64,000 bases of DNA from Amaranthus tricolor (lineage: Eukaryota; Streptophyta; Magnoliopsida; Caryophyllales; Amaranthaceae): contig NC_080053.1 of the NCBI RefSeq assembly GCF_026212465.1, positions 9,160,815 to 9,224,814 on the forward strand, given 5' to 3'. The stretch's first letter is position 1, and each line of letters opens with the position of its first letter. Below, one piece after another: positions 21,034 through 32,596 of the stretch. The notes under the pieces are model-generated. The model had not been told where the DNA came from and did not search any database. It saw nothing but the letters and a program-made list of their open reading frames with translations. The translations under genes were made by a program, and so were the position numbers.

Positions 21034-21152
21034 GGGTGCGATCATACCAGCACTAATGCACCGGATCCCATCAGAACTCCGCAGTTAAGCGTGCTTGGGC
21101 GAGAGTAGTACTAGGATGGGTGACCTCCTGGGAAGTCCTCGTGTTGCACCCC
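21034..21152 (+). rRNA. 5S rRNA: 5S ribosomal RNA, unit 32
   Basis: Unit 674 bp; T53; M1 G, M2 G, M3 T, M4 CG, M5 GGG; T tracts 11/19; relic 21375-21475. Confidence 0.98.
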
Positions 21153-21707
21153 TTTTTCCCTCCTTTTTTTTTTTATTTTTCTTATCTGTTTCCGCTGCAC
21201 TTGAGCAAAAGGCATTTCAGTGGTTATCGTAGTATACTCCATGGAAGTAATTTTATTTATAAAAATATAACTCGCAACCGGGTCCCGACCTCGAATTTAC
21301 GGGCACTCGAAAGATAGGACCCGTCGAGGCGGGTCGATGCGCATACGAACGAATTGTCCGAAAGAGGCGTGCGTCGGTGCGTTCGTGTAAGCGGAAATTG
21401 CACCGGGTCCCGTCGGAAGTCCCCGCGGAAGCGCGCCCGGCATGGATGGCCTCTTGATTTCCAAGTGTTGCGCGGTTTTCTTAAATATTTTGTCGCTTTT
21501 TTGTTGCGAGTTCACCTGGCTTTTAAAGCCGGCGGACTCTTTTGTGAATCGGACAATACCGGGAGGGTGAAAAACGGTATTTGGGAAGGAGAAGGCTCGA
21601 AATTGGGGTCTCGGCTGCGAATTTACGAGCTTTGGAATGCTCTGGTTTTTTTTTTTTTTTTTTTGGGCGGCATTGCGCATGTAAACAAATTGCTACGGTG
21701 AATGAAC

Positions 21708-21826
21708 GGGTGCGATCATACCAGCACTAATGCACCGGATCCCATCAGAACTCCGCAGTTAAGCGTGCTTGGGCGAGAGTAGTACTAGGATGGGTGACCT
21801 CCTGGGAAGTCCTCGTGTTGCACCCC
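21708..21826 (+). rRNA. 5S rRNA: 5S ribosomal RNA, unit 33
   Basis: Unit 673 bp; T53; M1 G, M2 A, M3 A, M4 CG, M5 GAC; T tracts 12/17; relic 22050-22150. Matches unit 30, 2017 bp to the left. Confidence 0.98.
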
Positions 21827-22380
21827 TTTTTCCCTCCTTTTTTTTTTTTATTTTTCTTATCTGTTTCCGCTGCACTTGAGCAAAAGGCATTTCAGTGGTT
21901 ATCGTAGTATACTCCATGGAAGTAATTTTATTTATAAAAATATAACTCGCAACCGGGTCCCGACCTCGAATTTACGGGCACTCGAAAGATAGGACCCGTC
22001 GAGGCGGGTCGATGCGCATACGAACGAATTATCCGAAAGAGGCGTGCGTCGGTGCGTTCGTGTAAGCGGAAATTGCACCGGGTCCCGTCGGAAGTCCCCG
22101 CGGAAGCGCGCCCGGCATGGATGGCCTCTTGATTTCCAAGTGTTGCGCGGATTTCTTAAATATTTTGTCGCTTTTTTGTTGCGAGTTCACCTGGCTTTTA
22201 AAGCCGGCGGACTCTTTTGTGAATCGGACAATACCGGGAGGGTGAAAAACGGTATTTGGGAAGGAGAAGGCTCGAAATTGGACTCTCGGCTGCGAATTTA
22301 CGAGCTTTGGAATGCTCTGGTTTTTTTTTTTTTTTTTGGGCGGCATTGCGCATGTAAACAAATTGCTACGGTGAATGAAC

Positions 22381-22499
22381 GGGTGCGATCATACCAGCAC
22401 TAATGCACCGGATCCCATCAGAACTCCGCAGTGAAGCGTGCTTGGGCGAGAGTAGTACTAGGATGGGTGACCTCCTGGGAAGTCCTCGTGTTGCACCCC
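22381..22499 (+). rRNA. 5S rRNA: 5S ribosomal RNA, unit 34 (G53)
   Basis: Unit 670 bp; G53; M1 G, M2 G, M3 A, M4 AA, M5 GGG; T tracts 11/15; relic 22722-22822. Matches unit 31. Confidence 0.97.
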
Positions 22500-23050
22500 T
22501 TTTTCCCTCCTTTTTTTTTTTATTTTTCTTATCTGTTTCCGCTGCACTTGAGCAAAAGGCATTTCAGTGGTTATCGTAGTATACTCCATGGAAGTAATTT
22601 TATTTATAAAAATATAACTCGCAACCGGGTCCCGACCTCGAATTTACGGGCACTCGAAAGATAGGACCCGTCGAGGCGGGTCGATGCGCATACGAACGAA
22701 TTGTCCGAAAGAGGCGTGCGTCGGTGCGTTCGTGTAAGCGGAAATTGCACCGGGTCCCGTCGGAAGTCCCCGCGGAAGCGCGCCCGGCATGGATGGCCTC
22801 TTGATTTCCAAGTGTTGCGCGGATTTCTTAAATATTTTGTCGCTTTTTTGTTGAAAGTTCACCTGGCTTTTAAAGCCGGCGGACTCTTTTGTGAATCGGA
22901 CAATACCGGGAGGGTGAAAAACGGTATTTGGGAAGGAGAAGGCTCGAAATTGGGGTCTCGGCTGCGAATTTACGAGCTTTGGAATGCTCTGGTTTTTTTT
23001 TTTTTTTGGGCGGCATTGCGCATGTAAACAAATTGCTACGGTGAATGAAC

Positions 23051-23169
23051 GGGTGCGATCATACCAGCACTAATGCACCGGATCCCATCAGAACTCCGCA
23101 GTTAAGCGTGCTTGGGCGAGAGTAGTACTAGGATGGGTGACCTCCTGGGAAGTCCTCGTGTTGCACCCC
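23051..23169 (+). rRNA. 5S rRNA: 5S ribosomal RNA, unit 35
   Basis: Unit 674 bp; T53; M1 G, M2 G, M3 T, M4 CG, M5 GGG; T tracts 11/19; relic 23392-23492. Matches unit 32. Confidence 0.98.
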
Positions 23170-23724
23170 TTTTTCCCTCCTTTTTTTTTTTATTTTTCTT
23201 ATCTGTTTCCGCTGCACTTGAGCAAAAGGCATTTCAGTGGTTATCGTAGTATACTCCATGGAAGTAATTTTATTTATAAAAATATAACTCGCAACCGGGT
23301 CCCGACCTCGAATTTACGGGCACTCGAAAGATAGGACCCGTCGAGGCGGGTCGATGCGCATACGAACGAATTGTCCGAAAGAGGCGTGCGTCGGTGCGTT
23401 CGTGTAAGCGGAAATTGCACCGGGTCCCGTCGGAAGTCCCCGCGGAAGCGCGCCCGGCATGGATGGCCTCTTGATTTCCAAGTGTTGCGCGGTTTTCTTA
23501 AATATTTTGTCGCTTTTTTGTTGCGAGTTCACCTGGCTTTTAAAGCCGGCGGACTCTTTTGTGAATCGGACAATACCGGGAGGGTGAAAAACGGTATTTG
23601 GGAAGGAGAAGGCTCGAAATTGGGGTCTCGGCTGCGAATTTACGAGCTTTGGAATGCTCTGGTTTTTTTTTTTTTTTTTTTGGGCGGCATTGCGCATGTA
23701 AACAAATTGCTACGGTGAATGAAC

Positions 23725-23843
23725 GGGTGCGATCATACCAGCACTAATGCACCGGATCCCATCAGAACTCCGCAGTTAAGCGTGCTTGGGCGAGAGTAGT
23801 ACTAGGATGGGTGACCTCCTGGGAAGTCCTCGTGTTGCACCCC
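23725..23843 (+). rRNA. 5S rRNA: 5S ribosomal RNA, unit 36
   Basis: Unit 675 bp; T53; M1 G, M2 G, M3 T, M4 CG, M5 GGG; T tracts 12/19; relic 24067-24167. Confidence 0.98.
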
Positions 23844-24399
23844 TTTTTCCCTCCTTTTTTTTTTTTATTTTTCTTATCTGTTTCCGCTGCACTTGAGCAA
23901 AAGGCATTTCAGTGGTTATCGTAGTATACTCCATGGAAGTAATTTTATTTATAAAAATATAACTCGCAACCGGGTCCCGACCTCGAATTTACGGGCACTC
24001 GAAAGATAGGACCCGTCGAGGCGGGTCGATGCGCATACGAACGAATTGTCCGAAAGAGGCGTGCGTCGGTGCGTTCGTGTAAGCGGAAATTGCACCGGGT
24101 CCCGTCGGAAGTCCCCGCGGAAGCGCGCCCGGCATGGATGGCCTCTTGATTTCCAAGTGTTGCGCGGTTTTCTTAAATATTTTGTCGCTTTTTTGTTGCG
24201 AGTTCACCTGGCTTTTAAAGCCGGCGGACTCTTTTGTGAATCGGACAATACCGGGAGGGTGAAAAACGGTATTTGGGAAGGAGAAGGCTCGAAATTGGGG
24301 TCTCGGCTGCGAATTTACGAGCTTTGGAATGCTCTGGTTTTTTTTTTTTTTTTTTTGGGCGGCATTGCGCATGTAAACAAATTGCTACGGTGAATGAAC

Positions 24400-24518
24400 G
24401 GGTGCGATCATACCAGCACTAATGCACCGGATCCCATCAGAACTCCGCAGTTAAGCGTGCTTGGGCGAGAGTAGTACTAGGATGGGTGACCTCCTGGGAA
24501 GTCCTCGTGTTGCACCCC
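24400..24518 (+). rRNA. 5S rRNA: 5S ribosomal RNA, unit 37
   Basis: Unit 674 bp; T53; M1 G, M2 A, M3 T, M4 CG, M5 GGG; T tracts 12/18; relic 24742-24842. The only unit joining M2 A with M3 T, so a likely recombinant. Confidence 0.98.
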
Positions 24519-25073
24519 TTTTTCCCTCCTTTTTTTTTTTTATTTTTCTTATCTGTTTCCGCTGCACTTGAGCAAAAGGCATTTCAGTGGTTATCGTAGT
24601 ATACTCCATGGAAGTAATTTTATTTATAAAAATATAACTCGCAACCGGGTCCCGACCTCGAATTTACGGGCACTCGAAAGATAGGACCCGTCGAGGCGGG
24701 TCGATGCGCATACGAACGAATTATCCGAAAGAGGCGTGCGTCGGTGCGTTCGTGTAAGCGGAAATTGCACCGGGTCCCGTCGGAAGTCCCCGCGGAAGCG
24801 CGCCCGGCATGGATGGCCTCTTGATTTCCAAGTGTTGCGCGGTTTTCTTAAATATTTTGTCGCTTTTTTGTTGCGAGTTCACCTGGCTTTTAAAGCCGGC
24901 GGACTCTTTTGTGAATCGGACAATACCGGGAGGGTGAAAAACGGTATTTGGGAAGGAGAAGGCTCGAAATTGGGGTCTCGGCTGCGAATTTACGAGCTTT
25001 GGAATGCTCTGGTTTTTTTTTTTTTTTTTTGGGCGGCATTGCGCATGTAAACAAATTGCTACGGTGAATGAAC

Positions 25074-25192
25074 GGGTGCGATCATACCAGCACTAATGCA
25101 CCGGATCCCATCAGAACTCCGCAGTTAAGCGTGCTTGGGCGAGAGTAGTACTAGGATGGGTGACCTCCTGGGAAGTCCTCGTGTTGCACCCC
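25074..25192 (+). rRNA. 5S rRNA: 5S ribosomal RNA, unit 38
   Basis: Unit 676 bp, the longest; T53; M1 G, M2 A, M3 A, M4 CG, M5 GAC; T tracts 14/18; relic 25418-25518. Confidence 0.98.
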
Positions 25193-25749
25193 TTTTTCCC
25201 TCCTTTTTTTTTTTTTTATTTTTCTTATCTGTTTCCGCTGCACTTGAGCAAAAGGCATTTCAGTGGTTATCGTAGTATACTCCATGGAAGTAATTTTATT
25301 TATAAAAATATAACTCGCAACCGGGTCCCGACCTCGAATTTACGGGCACTCGAAAGATAGGACCCGTCGAGGCGGGTCGATGCGCATACGAACGAATTAT
25401 CCGAAAGAGGCGTGCGTCGGTGCGTTCGTGTAAGCGGAAATTGCACCGGGTCCCGTCGGAAGTCCCCGCGGAAGCGCGCCCGGCATGGATGGCCTCTTGA
25501 TTTCCAAGTGTTGCGCGGATTTCTTAAATATTTTGTCGCTTTTTTGTTGCGAGTTCACCTGGCTTTTAAAGCCGGCGGACTCTTTTGTGAATCGGACAAT
25601 ACCGGGAGGGTGAAAAACGGTATTTGGGAAGGAGAAGGCTCGAAATTGGACTCTCGGCTGCGAATTTACGAGCTTTGGAATGCTCTGGTTTTTTTTTTTT
25701 TTTTTTGGGCGGCATTGCGCATGTAAACAAATTGCTACGGTGAATGAAC

Positions 25750-25868
25750 GGGTGCGATCATACCAGCACTAATGCACCGGATCCCATCAGAACTCCGCAG
25801 TGAAGCGTGCTTGGGCGAGAGTAGTACTAGGATGGGTGACCTCCTGGGAAGTCCTCGTGTTGCACCCC
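25750..25868 (+). rRNA. 5S rRNA: 5S ribosomal RNA, unit 39 (G53)
   Basis: Unit 670 bp; G53; M1 G, M2 G, M3 A, M4 AA, M5 GGG; T tracts 11/15; relic 26091-26191. Confidence 0.97.
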
Positions 25869-26419
25869 TTTTTCCCTCCTTTTTTTTTTTATTTTTCTTA
25901 TCTGTTTCCGCTGCACTTGAGCAAAAGGCATTTCAGTGGTTATCGTAGTATACTCCATGGAAGTAATTTTATTTATAAAAATATAACTCGCAACCGGGTC
26001 CCGACCTCGAATTTACGGGCACTCGAAAGATAGGACCCGTCGAGGCGGGTCGATGCGCATACGAACGAATTGTCCGAAAGAGGCGTGCGTCGGTGCGTTC
26101 GTGTAAGCGGAAATTGCACCGGGTCCCGTCGGAAGTCCCCGCGGAAGCGCGCCCGGCATGGATGGCCTCTTGATTTCCAAGTGTTGCGCGGATTTCTTAA
26201 ATATTTTGTCGCTTTTTTGTTGAAAGTTCACCTGGCTTTTAAAGCCGGCGGACTCTTTTGTGAATCGGACAATACCGGGAGGGTGAAAAACGGTATTTGG
26301 GAAGGAGAAGGCTCGAAATTGGGGTCTCGGCTGCGAATTTACGAGCTTTGGAATGCTCTGGTTTTTTTTTTTTTTTGGGCGGCATTGCGCATGTAAACAA
26401 ATTGCTACGGTGAATGAAC

Positions 26420-26538
26420 GGGTGCGATCATACTAGCACTAATGCACCGGATCCCATCAGAACTCCGCAGTTAAGCGTGCTTGGGCGAGAGTAGTACTAG
26501 GATGGGTGACCTCCTGGGAAGTCCTCGTGTTGCACCCC
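26420..26538 (+). rRNA. 5S rRNA: 5S ribosomal RNA, unit 40 (private C15T)
   Basis: Unit 675 bp; T53; private C to T at gene base 15 (26434), in a CAG context; in helix II it would turn a C-G pair into U-G. M1 G, M2 G, M3 T, M4 CG, M5 GGG; T tracts 12/19; relic 26762-26862. Confidence 0.97.
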
Positions 26539-27094
26539 TTTTTCCCTCCTTTTTTTTTTTTATTTTTCTTATCTGTTTCCGCTGCACTTGAGCAAAAGGC
26601 ATTTCAGTGGTTATCGTAGTATACTCCATGGAAGTAATTTTATTTATAAAAATATAACTCGCAACCGGGTCCCGACCTCGAATTTACGGGCACTCGAAAG
26701 ATAGGACCCGTCGAGGCGGGTCGATGCGCATACGAACGAATTGTCCGAAAGAGGCGTGCGTCGGTGCGTTCGTGTAAGCGGAAATTGCACCGGGTCCCGT
26801 CGGAAGTCCCCGCGGAAGCGCGCCCGGCATGGATGGCCTCTTGATTTCCAAGTGTTGCGCGGTTTTCTTAAATATTTTGTCGCTTTTTTGTTGCGAGTTC
26901 ACCTGGCTTTTAAAGCCGGCGGACTCTTTTGTGAATCGGACAATACCGGGAGGGTGAAAAACGGTATTTGGGAAGGAGAAGGCTCGAAATTGGGGTCTCG
27001 GCTGCGAATTTACGAGCTTTGGAATGCTCTGGTTTTTTTTTTTTTTTTTTTGGGCGGCATTGCGCATGTAAACAAATTGCTACGGTGAATGAAC

Positions 27095-27213
27095 GGGTGC
27101 GATCATACCAGCACTAATGCACCGGATCCCATCAGAACTCCGCAGTTAAGCGTGCTTGGGCGAGAGTAGTACTAGGATGGGTGACCTCCTGGGAAGTCCT
27201 CGTGTTGCACCCC
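27095..27213 (+). rRNA. 5S rRNA: 5S ribosomal RNA, unit 41
   Basis: Unit 674 bp; T53; M1 G, M2 A, M3 A, M4 CG, M5 GAC; T tracts 12/18; relic 27437-27537. Confidence 0.98.
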
Positions 27214-27768
27214 TTTTTCCCTCCTTTTTTTTTTTTATTTTTCTTATCTGTTTCCGCTGCACTTGAGCAAAAGGCATTTCAGTGGTTATCGTAGTATACT
27301 CCATGGAAGTAATTTTATTTATAAAAATATAACTCGCAACCGGGTCCCGACCTCGAATTTACGGGCACTCGAAAGATAGGACCCGTCGAGGCGGGTCGAT
27401 GCGCATACGAACGAATTATCCGAAAGAGGCGTGCGTCGGTGCGTTCGTGTAAGCGGAAATTGCACCGGGTCCCGTCGGAAGTCCCCGCGGAAGCGCGCCC
27501 GGCATGGATGGCCTCTTGATTTCCAAGTGTTGCGCGGATTTCTTAAATATTTTGTCGCTTTTTTGTTGCGAGTTCACCTGGCTTTTAAAGCCGGCGGACT
27601 CTTTTGTGAATCGGACAATACCGGGAGGGTGAAAAACGGTATTTGGGAAGGAGAAGGCTCGAAATTGGACTCTCGGCTGCGAATTTACGAGCTTTGGAAT
27701 GCTCTGGTTTTTTTTTTTTTTTTTTGGGCGGCATTGCGCATGTAAACAAATTGCTACGGTGAATGAAC

Positions 27769-27887
27769 GGGTGCGATCATACCAGCACTAATGCACCGGA
27801 TCCCATCAGAACTCCGCAGTGAAGCGTGCTTGGGCGAGAGTAGTACTAGGATGGGTGACCTCCTGGGAAGTCCTCGTGTTGCACCCC
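27769..27887 (+). rRNA. 5S rRNA: 5S ribosomal RNA, unit 42 (G53)
   Basis: Unit 671 bp; G53; M1 G, M2 G, M3 A, M4 CG, M5 GGG; T tracts 11/16; relic 28110-28210. Private spacer changes: T to C at 28217 and T to A at 28339. Confidence 0.97.
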
Positions 27888-28439
27888 TTTTTCCCTCCTT
27901 TTTTTTTTTATTTTTCTTATCTGTTTCCGCTGCACTTGAGCAAAAGGCATTTCAGTGGTTATCGTAGTATACTCCATGGAAGTAATTTTATTTATAAAAA
28001 TATAACTCGCAACCGGGTCCCGACCTCGAATTTACGGGCACTCGAAAGATAGGACCCGTCGAGGCGGGTCGATGCGCATACGAACGAATTGTCCGAAAGA
28101 GGCGTGCGTCGGTGCGTTCGTGTAAGCGGAAATTGCACCGGGTCCCGTCGGAAGTCCCCGCGGAAGCGCGCCCGGCATGGATGGCCTCTTGATTTCCAAG
28201 TGTTGCGCGGATTTCTCAAATATTTTGTCGCTTTTTTGTTGCGAGTTCACCTGGCTTTTAAAGCCGGCGGACTCTTTTGTGAATCGGACAATACCGGGAG
28301 GGTGAAAAACGGTATTTGGGAAGGAGAAGGCTCGAAATAGGGGTCTCGGCTGCGAATTTACGAGCTTTGGAATGCTCTGGTTTTTTTTTTTTTTTTGGGC
28401 GGCATTGCGCATGTAAACAAATTGCTACGGTGAATGAAC

Positions 28440-28558
28440 GGGTGCGATCATACCAGCACTAATGCACCGGATCCCATCAGAACTCCGCAGTTAAGCGTGC
28501 TTGGGCGAGAGTAGTACTAGGATGGGTGACCTCCTGGGAAGTCCTCGTGTTGCACCCC
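28440..28558 (+). rRNA. 5S rRNA: 5S ribosomal RNA, unit 43
   Basis: Unit 670 bp; T53; M1 G, M2 A, M3 A, M4 AA, M5 GGG; first tract 10 T then A (28580), second tract 15; relic 28781-28881. Private A to G at 28614. The only T53 gene with M4 AA. Confidence 0.97.
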
Positions 28559-29109
28559 TTTTTCCCTCCTTTTTTTTTTAATTTTTCTTATCTGTTTCCG
28601 CTGCACTTGAGCAGAAGGCATTTCAGTGGTTATCGTAGTATACTCCATGGAAGTAATTTTATTTATAAAAATATAACTCGCAACCGGGTCCCGACCTCGA
28701 ATTTACGGGCACTCGAAAGATAGGACCCGTCGAGGCGGGTCGATGCGCATACGAACGAATTATCCGAAAGAGGCGTGCGTCGGTGCGTTCGTGTAAGCGG
28801 AAATTGCACCGGGTCCCGTCGGAAGTCCCCGCGGAAGCGCGCCCGGCATGGATGGCCTCTTGATTTCCAAGTGTTGCGCGGATTTCTTAAATATTTTGTC
28901 GCTTTTTTGTTGAAAGTTCACCTGGCTTTTAAAGCCGGCGGACTCTTTTGTGAATCGGACAATACCGGGAGGGTGAAAAACGGTATTTGGGAAGGAGAAG
29001 GCTCGAAATTGGGGTCTCGGCTGCGAATTTACGAGCTTTGGAATGCTCTGGTTTTTTTTTTTTTTTGGGCGGCATTGCGCATGTAAACAAATTGCTACGG
29101 TGAATGAAC

Positions 29110-29228
29110 GGGTGCGATCATACCAGCACTAATGCACCGGATCCCATCAGAACTCCGCAGTTAAGCGTGCTTGGGCGAGAGTAGTACTAGGATGGGTGAC
29201 CTCCTGGGAAGTCCTCGTGTTGCACCCC
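29110..29228 (+). rRNA. 5S rRNA: 5S ribosomal RNA, unit 44
   Basis: Unit 673 bp; T53; M1 A (first since unit 7), M2 G, M3 T, M4 CG, M5 GGG; T tracts 12/17; relic 29452-29552. Confidence 0.98.
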
Positions 29229-29782
29229 TTTTTCCCTCCTTTTTTTTTTTTATTTTTCTTATCTGTTTCCGCTGCACTTGAGCAAAAGGCATTTCAGTGG
29301 TTATCGTAGTATACTCCATGGAAGTAATTTTATTTATAAAAATATAACTCGCAACCGGGTCCCGACCTCGAATTTACGGGCACTCGAAAGATAGGACCCG
29401 TCGAGGCGGGTCGATGCGCATACGAACAAATTGTCCGAAAGAGGCGTGCGTCGGTGCGTTCGTGTAAGCGGAAATTGCACCGGGTCCCGTCGGAAGTCCC
29501 CGCGGAAGCGCGCCCGGCATGGATGGCCTCTTGATTTCCAAGTGTTGCGCGGTTTTCTTAAATATTTTGTCGCTTTTTTGTTGCGAGTTCACCTGGCTTT
29601 TAAAGCCGGCGGACTCTTTTGTGAATCGGACAATACCGGGAGGGTGAAAAACGGTATTTGGGAAGGAGAAGGCTCGAAATTGGGGTCTCGGCTGCGAATT
29701 TACGAGCTTTGGAATGCTCTGGTTTTTTTTTTTTTTTTTGGGCGGCATTGCGCATGTAAACAAATTGCTACGGTGAATGAAC

Positions 29783-29901
29783 GGGTGCGATCATACCAGC
29801 ACTAATGCACCGGATCCCATCAGAACTCCGCAGTTAAGCGTGCTTGGGCGAGAGTAGTACTAGGATGGGTGACCTCCTGGGAAGTCCTCGTGTTGCACCC
29901 C
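29783..29901 (+). rRNA. 5S rRNA: 5S ribosomal RNA, unit 45
   Basis: Unit 674 bp; T53; M1 G, M2 G, M3 A, M4 CG, M5 GAC; T tracts 12/18; relic 30125-30225. Confidence 0.98.
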
Positions 29902-30456
29902 TTTTTCCCTCCTTTTTTTTTTTTATTTTTCTTATCTGTTTCCGCTGCACTTGAGCAAAAGGCATTTCAGTGGTTATCGTAGTATACTCCATGGAAGTAA
30001 TTTTATTTATAAAAATATAACTCGCAACCGGGTCCCGACCTCGAATTTACGGGCACTCGAAAGATAGGACCCGTCGAGGCGGGTCGATGCGCATACGAAC
30101 GAATTGTCCGAAAGAGGCGTGCGTCGGTGCGTTCGTGTAAGCGGAAATTGCACCGGGTCCCGTCGGAAGTCCCCGCGGAAGCGCGCCCGGCATGGATGGC
30201 CTCTTGATTTCCAAGTGTTGCGCGGATTTCTTAAATATTTTGTCGCTTTTTTGTTGCGAGTTCACCTGGCTTTTAAAGCCGGCGGACTCTTTTGTGAATC
30301 GGACAATACCGGGAGGGTGAAAAACGGTATTTGGGAAGGAGAAGGCTCGAAATTGGACTCTCGGCTGCGAATTTACGAGCTTTGGAATGCTCTGGTTTTT
30401 TTTTTTTTTTTTTGGGCGGCATTGCGCATGTAAACAAATTGCTACGGTGAATGAAC

Positions 30457-30575
30457 GGGTGCGATCATACCAGCACTAATGCACCGGATCCCATCAGAAC
30501 TCCGCAGTGAAGCGTGCTTGGGCGAGAGTAGTACTAGGATGGGTGACCTCCTGGGAAGTCCTCGTGTTGCACCCC
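30457..30575 (+). rRNA. 5S rRNA: 5S ribosomal RNA, unit 46 (G53)
   Basis: Unit 673 bp; G53; M1 G, M2 G, M3 T, M4 CG, M5 GGG; T tracts 12/17; relic 30799-30899. Confidence 0.97.
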
Positions 30576-31129
30576 TTTTTCCCTCCTTTTTTTTTTTTAT
30601 TTTTCTTATCTGTTTCCGCTGCACTTGAGCAAAAGGCATTTCAGTGGTTATCGTAGTATACTCCATGGAAGTAATTTTATTTATAAAAATATAACTCGCA
30701 ACCGGGTCCCGACCTCGAATTTACGGGCACTCGAAAGATAGGACCCGTCGAGGCGGGTCGATGCGCATACGAACGAATTGTCCGAAAGAGGCGTGCGTCG
30801 GTGCGTTCGTGTAAGCGGAAATTGCACCGGGTCCCGTCGGAAGTCCCCGCGGAAGCGCGCCCGGCATGGATGGCCTCTTGATTTCCAAGTGTTGCGCGGT
30901 TTTCTTAAATATTTTGTCGCTTTTTTGTTGCGAGTTCACCTGGCTTTTAAAGCCGGCGGACTCTTTTGTGAATCGGACAATACCGGGAGGGTGAAAAACG
31001 GTATTTGGGAAGGAGAAGGCTCGAAATTGGGGTCTCGGCTGCGAATTTACGAGCTTTGGAATGCTCTGGTTTTTTTTTTTTTTTTTGGGCGGCATTGCGC
31101 ATGTAAACAAATTGCTACGGTGAATGAAC

Positions 31130-31248
31130 GGGTGCGATCATACCAGCACTAATGCACCGGATCCCATCAGAACTCCGCAGTTAAGCGTGCTTGGGCGAGA
31201 GTAGTACTAGGATGGGTGACCTCCTGGGAAGTCCTCGTGTTGCACCCC
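31130..31248 (+). rRNA. 5S rRNA: 5S ribosomal RNA, unit 47
   Basis: Unit 675 bp; T53; M1 A, M2 G, M3 T, M4 CG, M5 GGG; T tracts 13/18; relic 31473-31573 with A to T at 31562, shared only with unit 50. Confidence 0.98.
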
Positions 31249-31804
31249 TTTTTCCCTCCTTTTTTTTTTTTTATTTTTCTTATCTGTTTCCGCTGCACTT
31301 GAGCAAAAGGCATTTCAGTGGTTATCGTAGTATACTCCATGGAAGTAATTTTATTTATAAAAATATAACTCGCAACCGGGTCCCGACCTCGAATTTACGG
31401 GCACTCGAAAGATAGGACCCGTCGAGGCGGGTCGATGCGCATACGAACAAATTGTCCGAAAGAGGCGTGCGTCGGTGCGTTCGTGTAAGCGGAAATTGCA
31501 CCGGGTCCCGTCGGAAGTCCCCGCGGAAGCGCGCCCGGCATGGATGGCCTCTTGATTTCCATGTGTTGCGCGGTTTTCTTAAATATTTTGTCGCTTTTTT
31601 GTTGCGAGTTCACCTGGCTTTTAAAGCCGGCGGACTCTTTTGTGAATCGGACAATACCGGGAGGGTGAAAAACGGTATTTGGGAAGGAGAAGGCTCGAAA
31701 TTGGGGTCTCGGCTGCGAATTTACGAGCTTTGGAATGCTCTGGTTTTTTTTTTTTTTTTTTGGGCGGCATTGCGCATGTAAACAAATTGCTACGGTGAAT
31801 GAAC

Positions 31805-31923
31805 GGGTGCGATCATACCAGCACTAATGCACCGGATCCCATCAGAACTCCGCAGTTAAGCGTGCTTGGGCGAGAGTAGTACTAGGATGGGTGACCTCCT
31901 GGGAAGTCCTCGTGTTGCACCCC
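31805..31923 (+). rRNA. 5S rRNA: 5S ribosomal RNA, unit 48
   Basis: Unit 673 bp; T53; M1 G, M2 G, M3 A, M4 CG, M5 GAC; T tracts 12/17; relic 32147-32247. Confidence 0.98.
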
Positions 31924-32477
31924 TTTTTCCCTCCTTTTTTTTTTTTATTTTTCTTATCTGTTTCCGCTGCACTTGAGCAAAAGGCATTTCAGTGGTTATC
32001 GTAGTATACTCCATGGAAGTAATTTTATTTATAAAAATATAACTCGCAACCGGGTCCCGACCTCGAATTTACGGGCACTCGAAAGATAGGACCCGTCGAG
32101 GCGGGTCGATGCGCATACGAACGAATTGTCCGAAAGAGGCGTGCGTCGGTGCGTTCGTGTAAGCGGAAATTGCACCGGGTCCCGTCGGAAGTCCCCGCGG
32201 AAGCGCGCCCGGCATGGATGGCCTCTTGATTTCCAAGTGTTGCGCGGATTTCTTAAATATTTTGTCGCTTTTTTGTTGCGAGTTCACCTGGCTTTTAAAG
32301 CCGGCGGACTCTTTTGTGAATCGGACAATACCGGGAGGGTGAAAAACGGTATTTGGGAAGGAGAAGGCTCGAAATTGGACTCTCGGCTGCGAATTTACGA
32401 GCTTTGGAATGCTCTGGTTTTTTTTTTTTTTTTTGGGCGGCATTGCGCATGTAAACAAATTGCTACGGTGAATGAAC

Positions 32478-32596
32478 GGGTGCGATCATACCAGCACTAA
32501 TGCACCGGATCCCATCAGAACTCCGCAGTGAAGCGTGCTTGGGCGAGAGTAGTACTAGGATGGGTGACCTCCTGGGAAGTCCTCGTGTTGCACCCC
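32478..32596 (+). rRNA. 5S rRNA: 5S ribosomal RNA, unit 49 (G53)
   Basis: Unit 673 bp; G53; M1 G, M2 G, M3 T, M4 CG, M5 GGG; T tracts 12/17; relic 32820-32920. Confidence 0.97.

Larger units (their letters stand above)
19691..23724 (+). repeat. Three-unit tandem duplication, units 30-32 and 33-35
   Basis: Three consecutive gene starts (19691, 20364, 21034) recur exactly 2017 bp later (21708, 22381, 23051). All markers and both T-tract lengths match in each pair. The order is GAC unit, G53/AA unit, plain T53 unit. Confidence 0.85.
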
